Assembly (NCBI RefSeq): GCF_000024765.1
Contig: NC_013422.1
Coordinates: 763,501-827,500 of the forward strand
Direction of reading: 5' to 3'
Source of the DNA: Halothiobacillus neapolitanus c2
GTDB taxonomy: Bacteria > Pseudomonadota > Gammaproteobacteria > Halothiobacillales > Halothiobacillaceae
Length of the DNA: 64,000 bases
The notes below the pieces were generated by a model that was not told where the DNA came from, did no database searches, and saw only the letters and a program-made list of their open reading frames with translations. The first letter of the stretch is position 1, and every line of letters begins with the position of its first letter. Positions 44,726 to 53,689 of this stretch are shown piece by piece. Both the position numbers and the translations under genes were made by a program.

Positions 44726-45586
44726 CTACGCTATGGGGATTCGGCCCGGACTGGTTGAATCGTTGCCGGTACGTTCCAGATTATGCTGCCGCACAACCGT
44801 TTCGACAAATACGGCGATGTTTCTACCGGGTGCAACCGGCAATCGAAAGAGCGGAATCATTTCTTGGCAGATCATGATTTGGCCTCGCTCACCGCGCAGA
44901 CGGTCGTCGGCATGGATGTTTTTATGATCGGCAGCATAGAGTTCGATCAGCAGACGCAGATTTTTGTGGGGTTTGAGTGCGTTGTCGCCAAAGAGTGAGC
45001 GGACGTTGATGATGCCAAGGCCGCGAACTTCCAGCAGGTCTTTAATGTTATCCGGACAATGACCCTCGATGCCCTGATGCCCACGGATGAAGTAAGGGGC
45101 ATCGTCAGCAATCAGCCGATGTCCACGCGATAACAGCTCGAGTGCCAGCTCGCTTTTGCCGATTCCCGACGCACCCGTGATCAGTACGCCGGAGCCAGCC
45201 ACTTCCATGAAAACGCCGTGCTGCCATTGCCGATTTTGCTGACTCCGTTCGGCAAAGAGCCAAGCTGTCACGGCTGCGGCATTTTCAATGGTATGCAGAA
45301 AAGTCGAGTTGGACGTGGTTTGTTGTCGAACCCACTCAGTCGCTTCCTCAGCCGTACAGTCCGTCAGAATGTACGTGAGTGGTTGATTCGTTAAGGGTTC
45401 CTTTCGAGCCGTGATGGCGGCGCGAAGTGATTTATCCAGCAGGCCGATGGGCTGCGGCTCCAACGGGTTGAAGCGAGCAAACCGGAATTCGGGATTGAAC
45501 AATCGCTCGTACACCGGATGGTTGCGTACTCCGGTCGCTTCGAATTCAAGCGGGAGAATTTGAGGTTGGGGCATCGGGATGGACAT
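44726..45586 (-). CDS. hprK: HPr kinase/phosphorylase
   Basis: Phosphorylates and dephosphorylates Ser46 of HPr. The 286-residue product has a diverged N-terminal domain (to about residue 125), a P-loop GASGIGKSEL in the C-terminal domain, and the HPrK signature EVRGLGIINVRSLFG. The tail after VETVVRQHNLE is short and probably disordered. HPr with an intact Ser46 is encoded two genes downstream. In proteobacteria such loci are a regulatory, non-transporting PTS. Confidence 0.92.
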   Translation of the reverse strand: MSIPMPQPQILPLEFEATGVRNHPVYERLFNPEFRFARFNPLEPQPIGLLDKSLRAAITARKEPLTNQPLTYILTDCTAEEATEWVRQQTTSNSTFLHTIENAAAVTAWLFAERSQQNRQWQHGVFMEVAGSGVLITGASGIGKSELALELLSRGHRLIADDAPYFIRGHQGIEGHCPDNIKDLLEVRGLGIINVRSLFGDNALKPHKNLRLLIELYAADHKNIHADDRLRGERGQIMICQEMIPLFRLPVAPGRNIAVFVETVVRQHNLERTGNDSTSPGRIPIA

Positions 45587-45610
45587 CCGGCGCGTCTTCG
45601 TGAGGGTCGA

Positions 45611-46090
45611 TTATTCGTCAGGCGTGGTGAGCGGGCTGAGCCATTCGATCAGAAGGCCTCGGATCCGTTCGGGGCTTTGCGCCTGCATCATGGCTTCAAG
45701 GTCGCCTTCATTGGACAAATGCTCAGCAAGAACGCCGAGAATCGCGAGATGATTTTCGGGACATTCGGCAGGTACGATCAGCCCGATGATCAAACGAACG
45801 GGTTGGTTATCCATCGCACCGAAATCAATGCCTTCGGTCAGACGGATGACGGCGCCGCGAGGACGCAGAGTAGACGCGTCCCTGCCATGTGGAATGGCGA
45901 TGCCCTTGCCGATGGCCGTGCAGCCCAGCCGTTCGCGTTCAATCAGGATTTCGTAAATTCGTGTGGACTCCTGTCCGCCGAGTTGGTCATCCGCCAACAA
46001 TCCGGCAAGAACTTCCAGTACTCGTTTGCGACTTTGATAGACCTCGTCAATCAAAATGCGCTGTAATGGAAACATATCAGCGATAATCAT
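45611..46090 (-). CDS. ptsN: PTS nitrogen-regulatory EIIA (PtsN)
   Basis: The 159-residue EIIA of the PTS-Ntr branch, which in other bacteria tunes potassium uptake and nitrogen and carbon balance. His68 in GIAIPHGR is the phosphorylation site; the AVIRLTEGIDFGAMDNQPVRLIIGLIVP stretch is typical of PtsN. It lies in the rpoN-hpf-ptsN-rapZ order seen across gammaproteobacteria, with hprK inserted after it. About 400 bp of mostly non-coding sequence separates it from hpf. Confidence 0.94.
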   Translation of the reverse strand: MIIADMFPLQRILIDEVYQSRKRVLEVLAGLLADDQLGGQESTRIYEILIERERLGCTAIGKGIAIPHGRDASTLRPRGAVIRLTEGIDFGAMDNQPVRLIIGLIVPAECPENHLAILGVLAEHLSNEGDLEAMMQAQSPERIRGLLIEWLSPLTTPDE

Positions 46091-46266
46091 GAATCACCTG
46101 TGATCGGAGCTTTTCTCAATAAGCGAGCATTCAAGCCTATGAGTTGGTTTGTGTAAAACAAGCGGCAGAGGATACGCCTAAAACAAAGCACTGGCATCCT
46201 TAATTTCCGGTATTTCATACGTTTAATCTGAATCAGGGCATCGAAAACGCGATGAGTGTGCGTTAA

Positions 46267-46431
46267 CTCTTAGTTCAAGGCGTTTTATCGGGCCACATCT
46301 TCACCCATGCTGTTTATGGCCCGATCATGGTTCTGGTCGATGAGAATCTGACCAACGCCAAGCCCAACTTCGGTCAGCGCGAATTTATCTTCCAGCAAGA
46401 AAAATGGGCCAGCAATCACATCTACTTGTAG
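46267..46431 (+). pseudogene. Possible C-terminal coding remnant between hpf and ptsN
   Basis: The 395-bp gap 46091-46485 has no complete gene on the minus strand. On the plus strand, 54 codons run open after a stop at 46264 to TAG 46429-46431, giving a protein-like peptide with HAVYGPIMVLVDENLT and QREFIFQQEKWASNHIYL. It has no start codon except an internal ATG at 46327, and no ribosome site. I cannot name the parent protein. It could be a leftover of a gene that once stood here, or chance. A small CCTGCC-AC-GGCAGG hairpin follows at about 46460-46473. Confidence 0.35.
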
Positions 46432-46485
46432 TAAATGGATTGCCGCCCAGTAGGTTTACCTGCCACGGCAGGCCCATTAGCAATG

Positions 46486-46779
46486 TTAACGGTGATCGGT
46501 CATTTTTTCTTTGTGTTTCATGATCTGGCGATCGAGTTTGTCGATCAGTGTGTCAATTGATGCGTACATGTCTTCGGATTCAGCTTCTGCGTGCACATCA
46601 TTTCCGCTCATATGCAGAGTGGCTTCCGCTTTTTGTACTTTCTTTTCAACGGTAAGGATGACGTGAACATTGATCACCTTGTCGAAATGGCGCTTGAGCT
46701 TATCGAATTTGGTTTGGCAATAATCGCGCAGCGCGTCAGTGATATCGACGTGATGGCCGGTGATTTCAATTTGCATCAT
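46486..46779 (-). CDS. hpf: Ribosome hibernation promoting factor HPF
   Basis: Short-form HPF that stabilises idle 100S ribosomes in stationary phase. The 97-residue product has the family start QIEITGHHVDITDALRDYCQTKF, a central strand VHVILTVEKKVQKAEATLHM and the C-terminal DMYASIDTLIDKLDRQI helix. The length is right for the short form. It lies 15 bp downstream of rpoN on the same strand, as in most gammaproteobacteria. Confidence 0.95.
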   Translation of the reverse strand: MMQIEITGHHVDITDALRDYCQTKFDKLKRHFDKVINVHVILTVEKKVQKAEATLHMSGNDVHAEAESEDMYASIDTLIDKLDRQIMKHKEKMTDHR

Positions 46780-46794
46780 TTACTCCTTTCGCCT

Positions 46795-48303
46795 TCAGAT
46801 CAGGCGCTTACGGTCGGTGGACGAGGCAATGCCCATTGCCTCGCGGTACTTGGCTATCGTCCGTCTTGCGACATCGATGCCTTGTTCGATGAGCATGTCG
46901 GCAATTTTGGCATCCGACAAGGGTTTGCGAGGATTTTCCTCGCTCACCAGTTTTTTGATCATGGCGCGAATGGCTGTAGCCGAGCATTCGCCACCATCGC
47001 TGGTGCCCACGTGGCTCGAAAAGAAATATTTGAATTCGAAGGTACCACGCGGGGTCAGCATGTATTTTTGAGTGGTCACCCGGCTGACCGTGGATTCGTG
47101 CAGGGAGAGCTCTTCTGCAATCTCCCGCAGAACCAGCGGCTTCATACCGGTTTCGCCTTGTTCGAAAAAGGCGGTTTGTCGCGCGACGATGGCCCTCGCG
47201 ACGTTGAGTAGTGTTTCGTTGCGACTGCGCAGGCTCTTGATGAACCAGCGCGCTTCCTGCAGATGGCTGCGAATGTAGCTGGCATCTTCACCGCGGGAAC
47301 TGCGGTTGATCATCCGTGCATAGGTCTGGTTGACGCGCAACTTGGGGGCGATTTCCGGATTGAGATCCACGTGCCAGACATTGTTGCGCAGCGTTACCAT
47401 CACATCGGGAATGAGGTAGTCGGCTGCTTCTGCACCCACATCCGCACCTGGCCGCGGGTTCAGGCCCTGTAAAAGGAGCAGAGCGCCTTCCAGTGCGGCC
47501 TGGTCGATGCCGAGTGTTCGTTGTACCTTGGTGTACTCGCGTTGCGCGATGGCCTCGATCAGGTCCCGTTCGCAAATTTGAAGAGCGATATCCAGATAAG
47601 GCGTGTCGACGGGTTTTTGACGTAGTTGCAGACTCAGCGATTCGTTCAGGTCGCGAGCACCCACGCCGACCGGATCGAGTGATTGCACCAGATGGAGGAT
47701 GGTGCCGATCTCTTCGAGGTCGATGTCCGGCCAGTCTTCACTGAGCATGGCTTGGATGTCTTCAAGTGAATCGGCCAGGTAACCGGTCGGGTCGATCGCT
47801 TCGATGATGGCGGTGGCGACGGCAGTATCGCGGGGTGTCAGGTGCGTCAGGTGAATCTGGCTCAAGAGATGATCGCGCAGGGATTCCACACCGTTTGACG
47901 TGGTGGCATACGGGTCGTAGTCGTCAAAGTTTTGTTCGGATGCACTAAATGAGGTGCTGCCATCGGCCTCGTAATAGTCTTCCCACTGGGTATCCAGCGT
48001 GAAAGGGTCGTCCGGTGTCAGTTCGTTGTTCGGTGCCAGCAGCGCCTCGCCTGCGACCGCATTGGGATCTTCCTGAAAATCAGCTTCGGGGGTTGAACCC
48101 GCTTCACCGGTTTCATTGAAGGCCTCGCCACTTTCACCAAACTCGTCGGTTTCGGCGATTTCCAACAAAGGATTGGTATCAACGGCTTGCTGGATTTCCA
48201 GTGACAGTTCGAGCGTCGAGAGTTGCAGCAAGCGGATGGACTGCTGCAACTGAGGTGTCATTGCCAGGCTTTGCCCGAGGCGAAGTTCCAGTCCCGGTTT
48301 CAT
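46795..48303 (-). CDS. rpoN: RNA polymerase sigma54 factor RpoN
   Basis: Alternative sigma factor for promoters of the -24/-12 type, activated by enhancer-binding ATPases. The 502-residue product has region I with the Gln/Leu-rich start (LRLGQSLAMTPQLQQSIRLLQLSTLEL), an acidic region II, and region III ending with the RpoN box ARRTIAKYRE. A plausible target promoter is at 4956-4971. It follows lptB, the common order. Confidence 0.96.
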   Translation of the reverse strand: MKPGLELRLGQSLAMTPQLQQSIRLLQLSTLELSLEIQQAVDTNPLLEIAETDEFGESGEAFNETGEAGSTPEADFQEDPNAVAGEALLAPNNELTPDDPFTLDTQWEDYYEADGSTSFSASEQNFDDYDPYATTSNGVESLRDHLLSQIHLTHLTPRDTAVATAIIEAIDPTGYLADSLEDIQAMLSEDWPDIDLEEIGTILHLVQSLDPVGVGARDLNESLSLQLRQKPVDTPYLDIALQICERDLIEAIAQREYTKVQRTLGIDQAALEGALLLLQGLNPRPGADVGAEAADYLIPDVMVTLRNNVWHVDLNPEIAPKLRVNQTYARMINRSSRGEDASYIRSHLQEARWFIKSLRSRNETLLNVARAIVARQTAFFEQGETGMKPLVLREIAEELSLHESTVSRVTTQKYMLTPRGTFEFKYFFSSHVGTSDGGECSATAIRAMIKKLVSEENPRKPLSDAKIADMLIEQGIDVARRTIAKYREAMGIASSTDRKRLI

Positions 48304-48465
48304 CGGTGACCCCCGATCAATCCGGGCGCACGCAACCGCCGCACCGGTACAAAAGAACGGGCGGATAAAACGGGTTGCAAGCAGTCAGAAATAGTCATGA
48401 ACATGTCATGCAGTTTAACTGAAATCGTCCCAGCGCCACCAGTCTGCGTGTGGCTTTTGCACCGT

Positions 48466-49209
48466 TCATAGTGTGAAGTGTTCGCCTAGGTACACGGCGC
48501 GTACCTGTGGATTGTCCAGAATGTCCTGTGGGCTGCCTTCGGCGAGGATTTTACCGTCGGATACGATGTATGCCCGTTCACATACGCCCAATGTTTCCCG
48601 CACATTGTGATCGGTGATCAGAACGGCGATGCCACGCGCTTTCAGGTGATGGATGATGCGCTGAATGTCGATGACCGAGATCGGGTCGACACCGGCGAAC
48701 GGTTCATCAAGCAAGATCACGCGTGGGTTGGCGGCCAGGGCACGTGCAATTTCAACTCGTCGTCGCTCACCGCCTGAAAGTGACTGGCCGGAACTACGTC
48801 GGATCGCACGGATATGCAGTTCCTGCAGCAGCCCTTCCAGTTCGTCGCGTTGTTGTGCCCGGGTCAGGTCACGCCGTAACTCCAGTACGCCCAGAATATT
48901 CTGCTCTACGGTGAGTTTACGGAAAACAGATGCCTCCTGCGGCAGATAGCCAAGTCCCATTTGTGCGCGCTGGTTGACGGGCATTAAGGTGATGTCTCGG
49001 CCGTTCAGCCAGATTTGCCCCTGATCGGCCGCCACGAGTCCGACAATCATATAGAAGCTGGTGGTTTTGCCCGCACCGTTCGGCCCCAGTAGTCCGACGA
49101 TTTCACCCGCATTGACTTCAAGCGACACGCCCTGAACCACGGCACGAGCGCCATAGTGCTTGACAAGCGACTCGGCAACCAGAATCGGCTTGGTGGTGCG
49201 CGTGCTCAT
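48466..49209 (-). CDS. lptB: Lipopolysaccharide export ATPase LptB
   Basis: ATPase of the LptB2FGC complex that extracts lipopolysaccharide from the inner membrane. The 247-residue ABC domain has Walker [12 protein letters not shown], the signature [16 protein letters not shown], Walker [14 protein letters not shown] and the switch His of [11 protein letters not shown]. It overlaps lptA by 4 bp. About 160 bp without a gene separates it from rpoN. Confidence 0.96.
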   Translation of the reverse strand: MSTRTTKPILVAESLVKHYGARAVVQGVSLEVNAGEIVGLLGPNGAGKTTSFYMIVGLVAADQGQIWLNGRDITLMPVNQRAQMGLGYLPQEASVFRKLTVEQNILGVLELRRDLTRAQQRDELEGLLQELHIRAIRRSSGQSLSGGERRRVEIARALAANPRVILLDEPFAGVDPISVIDIQRIIHHLKARGIAVLITDHNVRETLGVCERAYIVSDGKILAEGSPQDILDNPQVRAVYLGEHFTL

Positions 49210-49790
49210 GGTTTGGCAGATGGTGTTGTAGCCGCAGGTTTGCCGTCTTGTGGTTGATCTGCATTTTTACTGCGTGGTTGAATCACAACATGGACACGCT
49301 CTCCGCCGGTCTTCCCGCCCGCTTTGACGACTTCGGCATTCATGTCGTAGGTGATCTGTTGTGAACTGAGCGTGTCGCCCTGACGGTCGAGCTTGGCATT
49401 GCCGGTCAGGATGATTTTTTGTTGTTGGGCAAGGTAATTGGCATCGTTCGCGCTGCCCTTGACCAGCTGGCCCTTGTCATCCAGTTCCTGGAATGTGGCC
49501 GGTTTGCCCTCAAGTACAGCGCGGACGAGTTCGCCTTTTTCTACGTACAAGGTCGCCTTGTCGCCAGTGGCGTGCAGACTGCCCTGATTGATGACCACAT
49601 TGCCGGTGTAAATGCTGGTGCCTTGCTTGTAGTCGGTAACCTTTTCATTCGCGGTTACATCGATCGGCTGGTTGCGGTCGGCTTTGGCGGCAAAAACAGT
49701 CGGTGTCATGAGTCCGGCGATGATTCCAAGAATGAGCAAGGCGGAAGTCCATCCAGTCGAACAAATGTTAGCGGTGTTAGATTGGTGCAT
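49206..49790 (-). CDS. lptA: Lipopolysaccharide transport periplasmic protein LptA
   Basis: Forms the periplasmic bridge that carries lipopolysaccharide to the outer membrane. The 194-residue product has a signal peptide ([18 protein letters not shown]) and the OstA-like domain with repeated strand motifs ([20 protein letters not shown], then [24 protein letters not shown]). The C-terminus is a Pro/Ser/Lys tail. Overlaps lptC by one base and lptB by four, so the three are translated together. Confidence 0.94.
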   Translation of the reverse strand: MHQSNTANICSTGWTSALLILGIIAGLMTPTVFAAKADRNQPIDVTANEKVTDYKQGTSIYTGNVVINQGSLHATGDKATLYVEKGELVRAVLEGKPATFQELDDKGQLVKGSANDANYLAQQQKIILTGNAKLDRQGDTLSSQQITYDMNAEVVKAGGKTGGERVHVVIQPRSKNADQPQDGKPAATTPSAKP

Positions 49791-50419
49791 CAGGGCTGTG
49801 CTCCTTGGCTTGTGTCTGACTTAACTTTGGCGGAAACGGGGCGATTGAAGTGATCGTGAACCTTGGATTGTTGGAAAACCTGGTTGTTGTAGTTCAGATT
49901 GAATGCAGATGAGTTGCTGGTCCAGCGCGGCTGGCCATCGGTATTCATTTCGGCAAGGCGCGTCGGGTCCGTGCTGGCGGCTTTTTGTTCCTGTGGCTGG
50001 ATCGTCATGGTTTGAGTGCTGAAAACCAACGCTCCCTGATTCCCACTGGCGGCACGATGTCCTTCAACGCCGCCGGTCAGTTCCACCGAAGTCAAGCGCT
50101 CGTCAGCCGATCCTGTCGGGGCGGATAGCCGCCACGGCGGTGCATTATTTTCTTTGCTCTCAAGCAGGCACTCGACCTGGTTGAAGCGGTAGCCCTTGTC
50201 GTCGGTCAGGTGATTGAGTTGGCTGCCGCTGACCGTCCAATCGAGCGCGCCCTTCCGGTTGAATTGCCGCGCGGTAAAGTCGCTGAATCGTTGGTCGAAT
50301 GCGGCGGGTGTTGTAGCCACTTCCTGCTTTGGCGCAATATAGTTTTTCCACACTAGGATTCCCAGCAGGGCGAACAGCGCTGCGGCGATAAAGAATTGTC
50401 CGACTTGCTGAAACGACAT
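49790..50419 (-). CDS. lptC: Lipopolysaccharide export protein LptC
   Basis: Bitopic membrane protein that passes lipopolysaccharide from LptB2FG to LptA. From ATG 50419 the product is 209 residues, with an N-terminal span (FFIAAALFALLGILVWKNYI) and a periplasmic beta-jellyroll (DWTVSGSQLNHLTDDKGYRF…). An upstream in-frame start at 50464 lies within kdsC and lacks support. The neighbours kdsC and lptA confirm the call, since LptC sequences vary widely. Confidence 0.88.
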   Translation of the reverse strand: MSFQQVGQFFIAAALFALLGILVWKNYIAPKQEVATTPAAFDQRFSDFTARQFNRKGALDWTVSGSQLNHLTDDKGYRFNQVECLLESKENNAPPWRLSAPTGSADERLTSVELTGGVEGHRAASGNQGALVFSTQTMTIQPQEQKAASTDPTRLAEMNTDGQPRWTSNSSAFNLNYNNQVFQQSKVHDHFNRPVSAKVKSDTSQGAQP

Positions 50420-50429
50420 AATGATAGCG

Positions 50430-50957
50430 TTACTGGTAATCGGCCAACACGGTCGGCCAGGCATCCCGTGCGTCGATCAACAGATCAATGAGTTCACGTA
50501 CGGCGCCTTGCCCACCGCCGAGATGGGTGACCCAGTCAACCCTGGATTGGATCAGGCGCGGTGCGTCCGCCACGGTCACACTGACACCGGCGCGGTTGAG
50601 CATGGGCAGGTCGATCACGTCATCGCCCATCACGGCGCACTCTTCAGGGCGAATGCCCAGTGTTGCCGCTAATGTTTCGATTGCCGCTCCCTTGTCGCGA
50701 ACACCGATCAGGCAATGAGTAATGCCCAGATTATCTGCGCGGTGCCTTAGGGCTGGCGAAGCACGCCCGGAAATGATCGCGACTTCGATGCCGATTTTCT
50801 GCGCCATCTTGATGCCATGACCGTCTCGGGAATGGAATACCTTGTGTTCCTCGCCGTGCTCGGTGAAGTGCAGTCGACCATCGGTCAGCACGCCATCGAC
50901 ATCCAGAATCAGAGCGCGGACTGCCCGCAGGCGGCTCAGTAAATCAGGTTTTTTCAT
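50430..50957 (-). CDS. kdsC: KDO-8-phosphate phosphatase KdsC
   Basis: HAD phosphatase that frees KDO for lipopolysaccharide core assembly. The product from ATG 50957 is 175 residues, matching the C0 cap-less family: motif I ILDVDGVLTDG, motif II IISGRAS and motif IV AVMGDDVIDLPM. An in-frame start at 51023 would overlap kdsD and add residues not seen in the family. The following gene, lptC, starts 10 bp on. Confidence 0.94.
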   Translation of the reverse strand: MKKPDLLSRLRAVRALILDVDGVLTDGRLHFTEHGEEHKVFHSRDGHGIKMAQKIGIEVAIISGRASPALRHRADNLGITHCLIGVRDKGAAIETLAATLGIRPEECAVMGDDVIDLPMLNRAGVSVTVADAPRLIQSRVDWVTHLGGGQGAVRELIDLLIDARDAWPTVLADYQ

Positions 50958-50994
50958 CGTGTTCTGCCCAGTGTTTCGCTGTTGGTTTAATGGC

Positions 50995-51966
50995 CTATGC
51001 CACGCCCGCGCGAAGAAGATCATGCATATTGAGTGCGCCGATCACGTGGGATTGATTATCGGTCACAATCAGGCCGTTGATCTTGTCCCGCTCCATGATG
51101 GCAAGCGCTTCGGCCGCCAGTTTATCCGCTGTGCAGGTGCGCGGGTTGCGAATCATCACGCGTTCGATCGGTTGGTTCAGATCGTACTCTTCCTGATCGA
51201 GAATCCGGCGCAGATCACCATCGGTAAACAGACCCAGCAGTTTTTGCTGTTCGTCCACGATGGTCGTCATGCCAAGCCCACCGGATGAAATCACGATCAG
51301 CGCCTGCTTGATGGTCTGGTTGTGCATGACCCTCGGTATCCGGTCTCCGGTATGCATGACATCCTGAACCCGAAGCAGGAGCCTGCGACCCAGCGTACCG
51401 CCGGGATGTGAGAGCGCAAAATCTTCCGGCTGGAAGGCGCGCGCGTCGAGCAGGGCGACAGCCAGGGCATCCCCCATGACCAGTGCCGCCGTGGTGCTGG
51501 CGGTTGGTGCGAGATTGAGCGGGCAGGCTTCGCGTTCAACGGATACATCCAAATGTGCTTCTGCCGCCTTGGCGAGCGTGGATTGTGGCCGACCGGTCAG
51601 TGCCACCAAGGGCGTACCCAAGCGTTTGATTACGGGCAGGATGGCCAGCATTTCTGCGGTTTCGCCCGAGTTGGACAAGGCGAGCACGACATCGCGCCGC
51701 GTGATCATGCCCAAATCGCCGTGGCTGGCTTCACCGGGGTGAACGAAGAAGGCCGGTGTGCCCGTGCTGGCGAGCGTCGCCGCGATTTTTCCGCCGATGT
51801 GACCCGACTTGCCCATGCCGATGACAATCACTCGACCATCGCACTTGAGCATCAACTCGCAGGCGGTGATGAATTGGTGATCGAGTCGAGCGCTCAAGGC
51901 TTGGCAGGCTTGCGCTTCAATGTCGATGACCTGTTTTGCCATCGCAAGAAGATTATTAGGATTCAT
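50995..51966 (-). CDS. kdsD: Arabinose-5-phosphate isomerase KdsD
   Basis: Converts ribulose-5-phosphate to arabinose-5-phosphate, the first step of KDO synthesis. The 323-residue product has an N-terminal SIS domain (VIVIGMGKSGHIGGKIAATLASTGTPAFFVHPGEASHGD) and two C-terminal CBS repeats (from about residue 210). It is the first gene of the kdsD-kdsC-lptCAB-rpoN run. In E. coli the exchanger gene yrbG precedes kdsD; here it is missing, and the divergent gene is an FGE-like protein. Confidence 0.95.
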   Translation of the reverse strand: MNPNNLLAMAKQVIDIEAQACQALSARLDHQFITACELMLKCDGRVIVIGMGKSGHIGGKIAATLASTGTPAFFVHPGEASHGDLGMITRRDVVLALSNSGETAEMLAILPVIKRLGTPLVALTGRPQSTLAKAAEAHLDVSVEREACPLNLAPTASTTAALVMGDALAVALLDARAFQPEDFALSHPGGTLGRRLLLRVQDVMHTGDRIPRVMHNQTIKQALIVISSGGLGMTTIVDEQQKLLGLFTDGDLRRILDQEEYDLNQPIERVMIRNPRTCTADKLAAEALAIMERDKINGLIVTDNQSHVIGALNMHDLLRAGVA

Positions 51967-52289
51967 AGATATTCGTTATGATGTCGCCTTCAAAGGACTC
52001 GGGAGTATATCAGGGACGTTGATGTGCTGCCCCGGTCCCTCGCTTGCTTGATGATCTATATTTAATTTAACTAGGCTGTTCGTATATTGGTGGTCAGGTT
52101 AATAATTTGCCTGCTAACCTTATAGCGATCTGAGTTTCGTAAGGGCGGTGGCGCAGCAAGCGACGGATCAATGCCGGGTAAAATAAGAACAGCGTTCATG
52201 ATCCAACTCATTCATGGTTTACGCCCTGTTCTTTGCCCAACTTTCTTGCTGTTCCTTGCCATGTCTGAATTTTACGGGGGTATTTTGCG
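51967..52289. promoter_or_regulatory. Divergent intergenic region, kdsD and FGE-like gene
   Basis: This 323-bp A/T-richer gap should hold the promoters for both large operons. I see no promoter clear enough to place. AAGAACAG (52185-52192) and CTGTTCTT (52226-52233) form an inverted pair, extended by CGT/ACG with a two-base bulge, which might be an operator or a leader hairpin ahead of the plus-strand operon. No ORF of note. Confidence 0.4.
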
Positions 52290-53153
52290 GTGAATTCTGC
52301 GGTGTTGAGTTCTGAGATACTGACCTCTTCAGTTGGTGCTTCTGCCCAGCAGGTTCAGGCTGCCGAGGCGCTCAACCGGGATGTTTTCTTTCACGATACC
52401 CTGGCCGATGGCTCGCCAGCGCCCGAGCTCGCGATTATTCCGGCGGGCGAATTCATGATGGGCGCCAAGGAATCCGAGTATCAAGCGCAAAAATCTGAAC
52501 AGCCACGGCATGAAGTCAGTTTTCCTCGTCATTTTGCGTTGACCCGAGGCACGATACGCCGCCGCGAATACAATCAGTTTCTATTGGCGAGCGATCACCG
52601 GCGGCCACGTCCTTATTCCTGGAATGATCTGGACTTCCCCGTGTACAACGTGTCCATAAAGGATGCTGCGGCCTATGCCGCTTGGCTATCAGAGCAGACG
52701 CGGCAACATTATCGCCTGCCTACCGAAGCGGAGTGGGAATACGCAGCGCGGGCGGGCACCACGACCATGTTCAGCTTCGGCGATAAAATTCGTCGAGAAG
52801 AGGTGAACTGTTCCGGCGGTTTGCATTGCACCCGTGGGCTGTTTATTTGTGGCATCGGGCGTCCGGTGCAAGTCGGCACCTTGCCGCCCAACGCTTGGGG
52901 CCTGTTTGAAATGCACGGCAATATGCAGGAATTCACGCTGGATCATTGGCGTGACAGCTATCGCTCCACCCCTCGCGTCGGCGACATGCCCTTTCGCAGC
53001 CCGGATGCCCGCCATCGCCATTTTCATGTGGTGCGTGGCGGTTCTTGGTTCGATGGTCCGGGGGCTTGCCGAAGCGCGTCACGGACCCTGCGCCATGAAA
53101 ACGAGATCGACTTGAATCTCGGCTTTCGTCTCCTGCGTGAGATTTATTCATGA
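52290..53153 (+). CDS. Formylglycine-generating enzyme (SUMF1)-fold protein
   Basis: The 287-residue product is mostly an FGE-sulfatase domain: IPAGEFMMGAKESE (about 50-63), RLPTEAEWEYAARAG (142-156), NAWGLFEMHGNMQEF (201-215) and VVRGGSWFDG (248-257). In true FGE two copper-binding cysteines lie at W+2 and W+7 of GGSW; here W+2 is Asp255 and only W+7 (Cys260) is kept, so oxidase activity is doubtful. Cys174, Cys180 and Cys187 form an unusual cluster before the PPNAWG block. The start is GTG 52290 with ACGGGGG upstream. No signal peptide. Coupled to the next gene by a 4-bp overlap, at the head of the mla operon. Confidence 0.8.
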   Translation: MNSAVLSSEILTSSVGASAQQVQAAEALNRDVFFHDTLADGSPAPELAIIPAGEFMMGAKESEYQAQKSEQPRHEVSFPRHFALTRGTIRRREYNQFLLASDHRRPRPYSWNDLDFPVYNVSIKDAAAYAAWLSEQTRQHYRLPTEAEWEYAARAGTTTMFSFGDKIRREEVNCSGGLHCTRGLFICGIGRPVQVGTLPPNAWGLFEMHGNMQEFTLDHWRDSYRSTPRVGDMPFRSPDARHRHFHVVRGGSWFDGPGACRSASRTLRHENEIDLNLGFRLLREIYS

Positions 53154-53689
53154 CGATAACGCGTTCAATTGAAGTGGTGCCAAATACAAAGATCAGCACG
53201 GATATTCACTTGGGCATCCGCCATCGGCGGGCGGCCTCCCTGATCCAGGAATTTTACCCGGATGGGATGCCGGAAGACTGGCGTCACAGTTATCTTGCCA
53301 TGATGACGCAGGTAATCTGGGTCGAGGATGGTGATGATGATCTCGCCGAGATGCTTGCGGCCATCGTCGATGCGCCAAAACCGGTGCTGACCGTCTGGGT
53401 GGCTGAAGACTCGGCACAAGCCAATCTCTGGCAGGCGGCTCATCCTGAACAGCAACTCATTATTATGACGCCCAGCACACCGGTATGGACTCCTCAGGCA
53501 GAGGGGGGCGGCGGTGCACGCGTGGCACTTATGCCGGGTAGTGATCAGCCCGCGCAGATCAGGGCTTGGCTCGAGCAATTCGTACAGCAGGCACCCGCCG
53601 GGCCTTGTGCGCTGTTTGTCGACGGTGAGTCGCCCTCGGTGCCGACCCTTGACCGCTTGCAAACCTTGATCGAGCTGATGGGGTTGTGA
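53150..53689 (+). CDS. Unknown protein in the mla operon
   Basis: A 179-residue soluble protein that I cannot assign. The N-terminal region has HRRAASLIQEFYPDGMPEDWRH, which faintly recalls the first part of DUF72-type proteins, and the second half carries alternating hydrophobic strands and a Gly-rich turn (EGGGGARVAL). There is no span, signal peptide or cysteine-metal motif. It overlaps the FGE-like gene and mlaF by 4 bp each, so it is made in step with them. Role unknown. Confidence 0.7.
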   Translation: MTITRSIEVVPNTKISTDIHLGIRHRRAASLIQEFYPDGMPEDWRHSYLAMMTQVIWVEDGDDDLAEMLAAIVDAPKPVLTVWVAEDSAQANLWQAAHPEQQLIIMTPSTPVWTPQAEGGGGARVALMPGSDQPAQIRAWLEQFVQQAPAGPCALFVDGESPSVPTLDRLQTLIELMGL

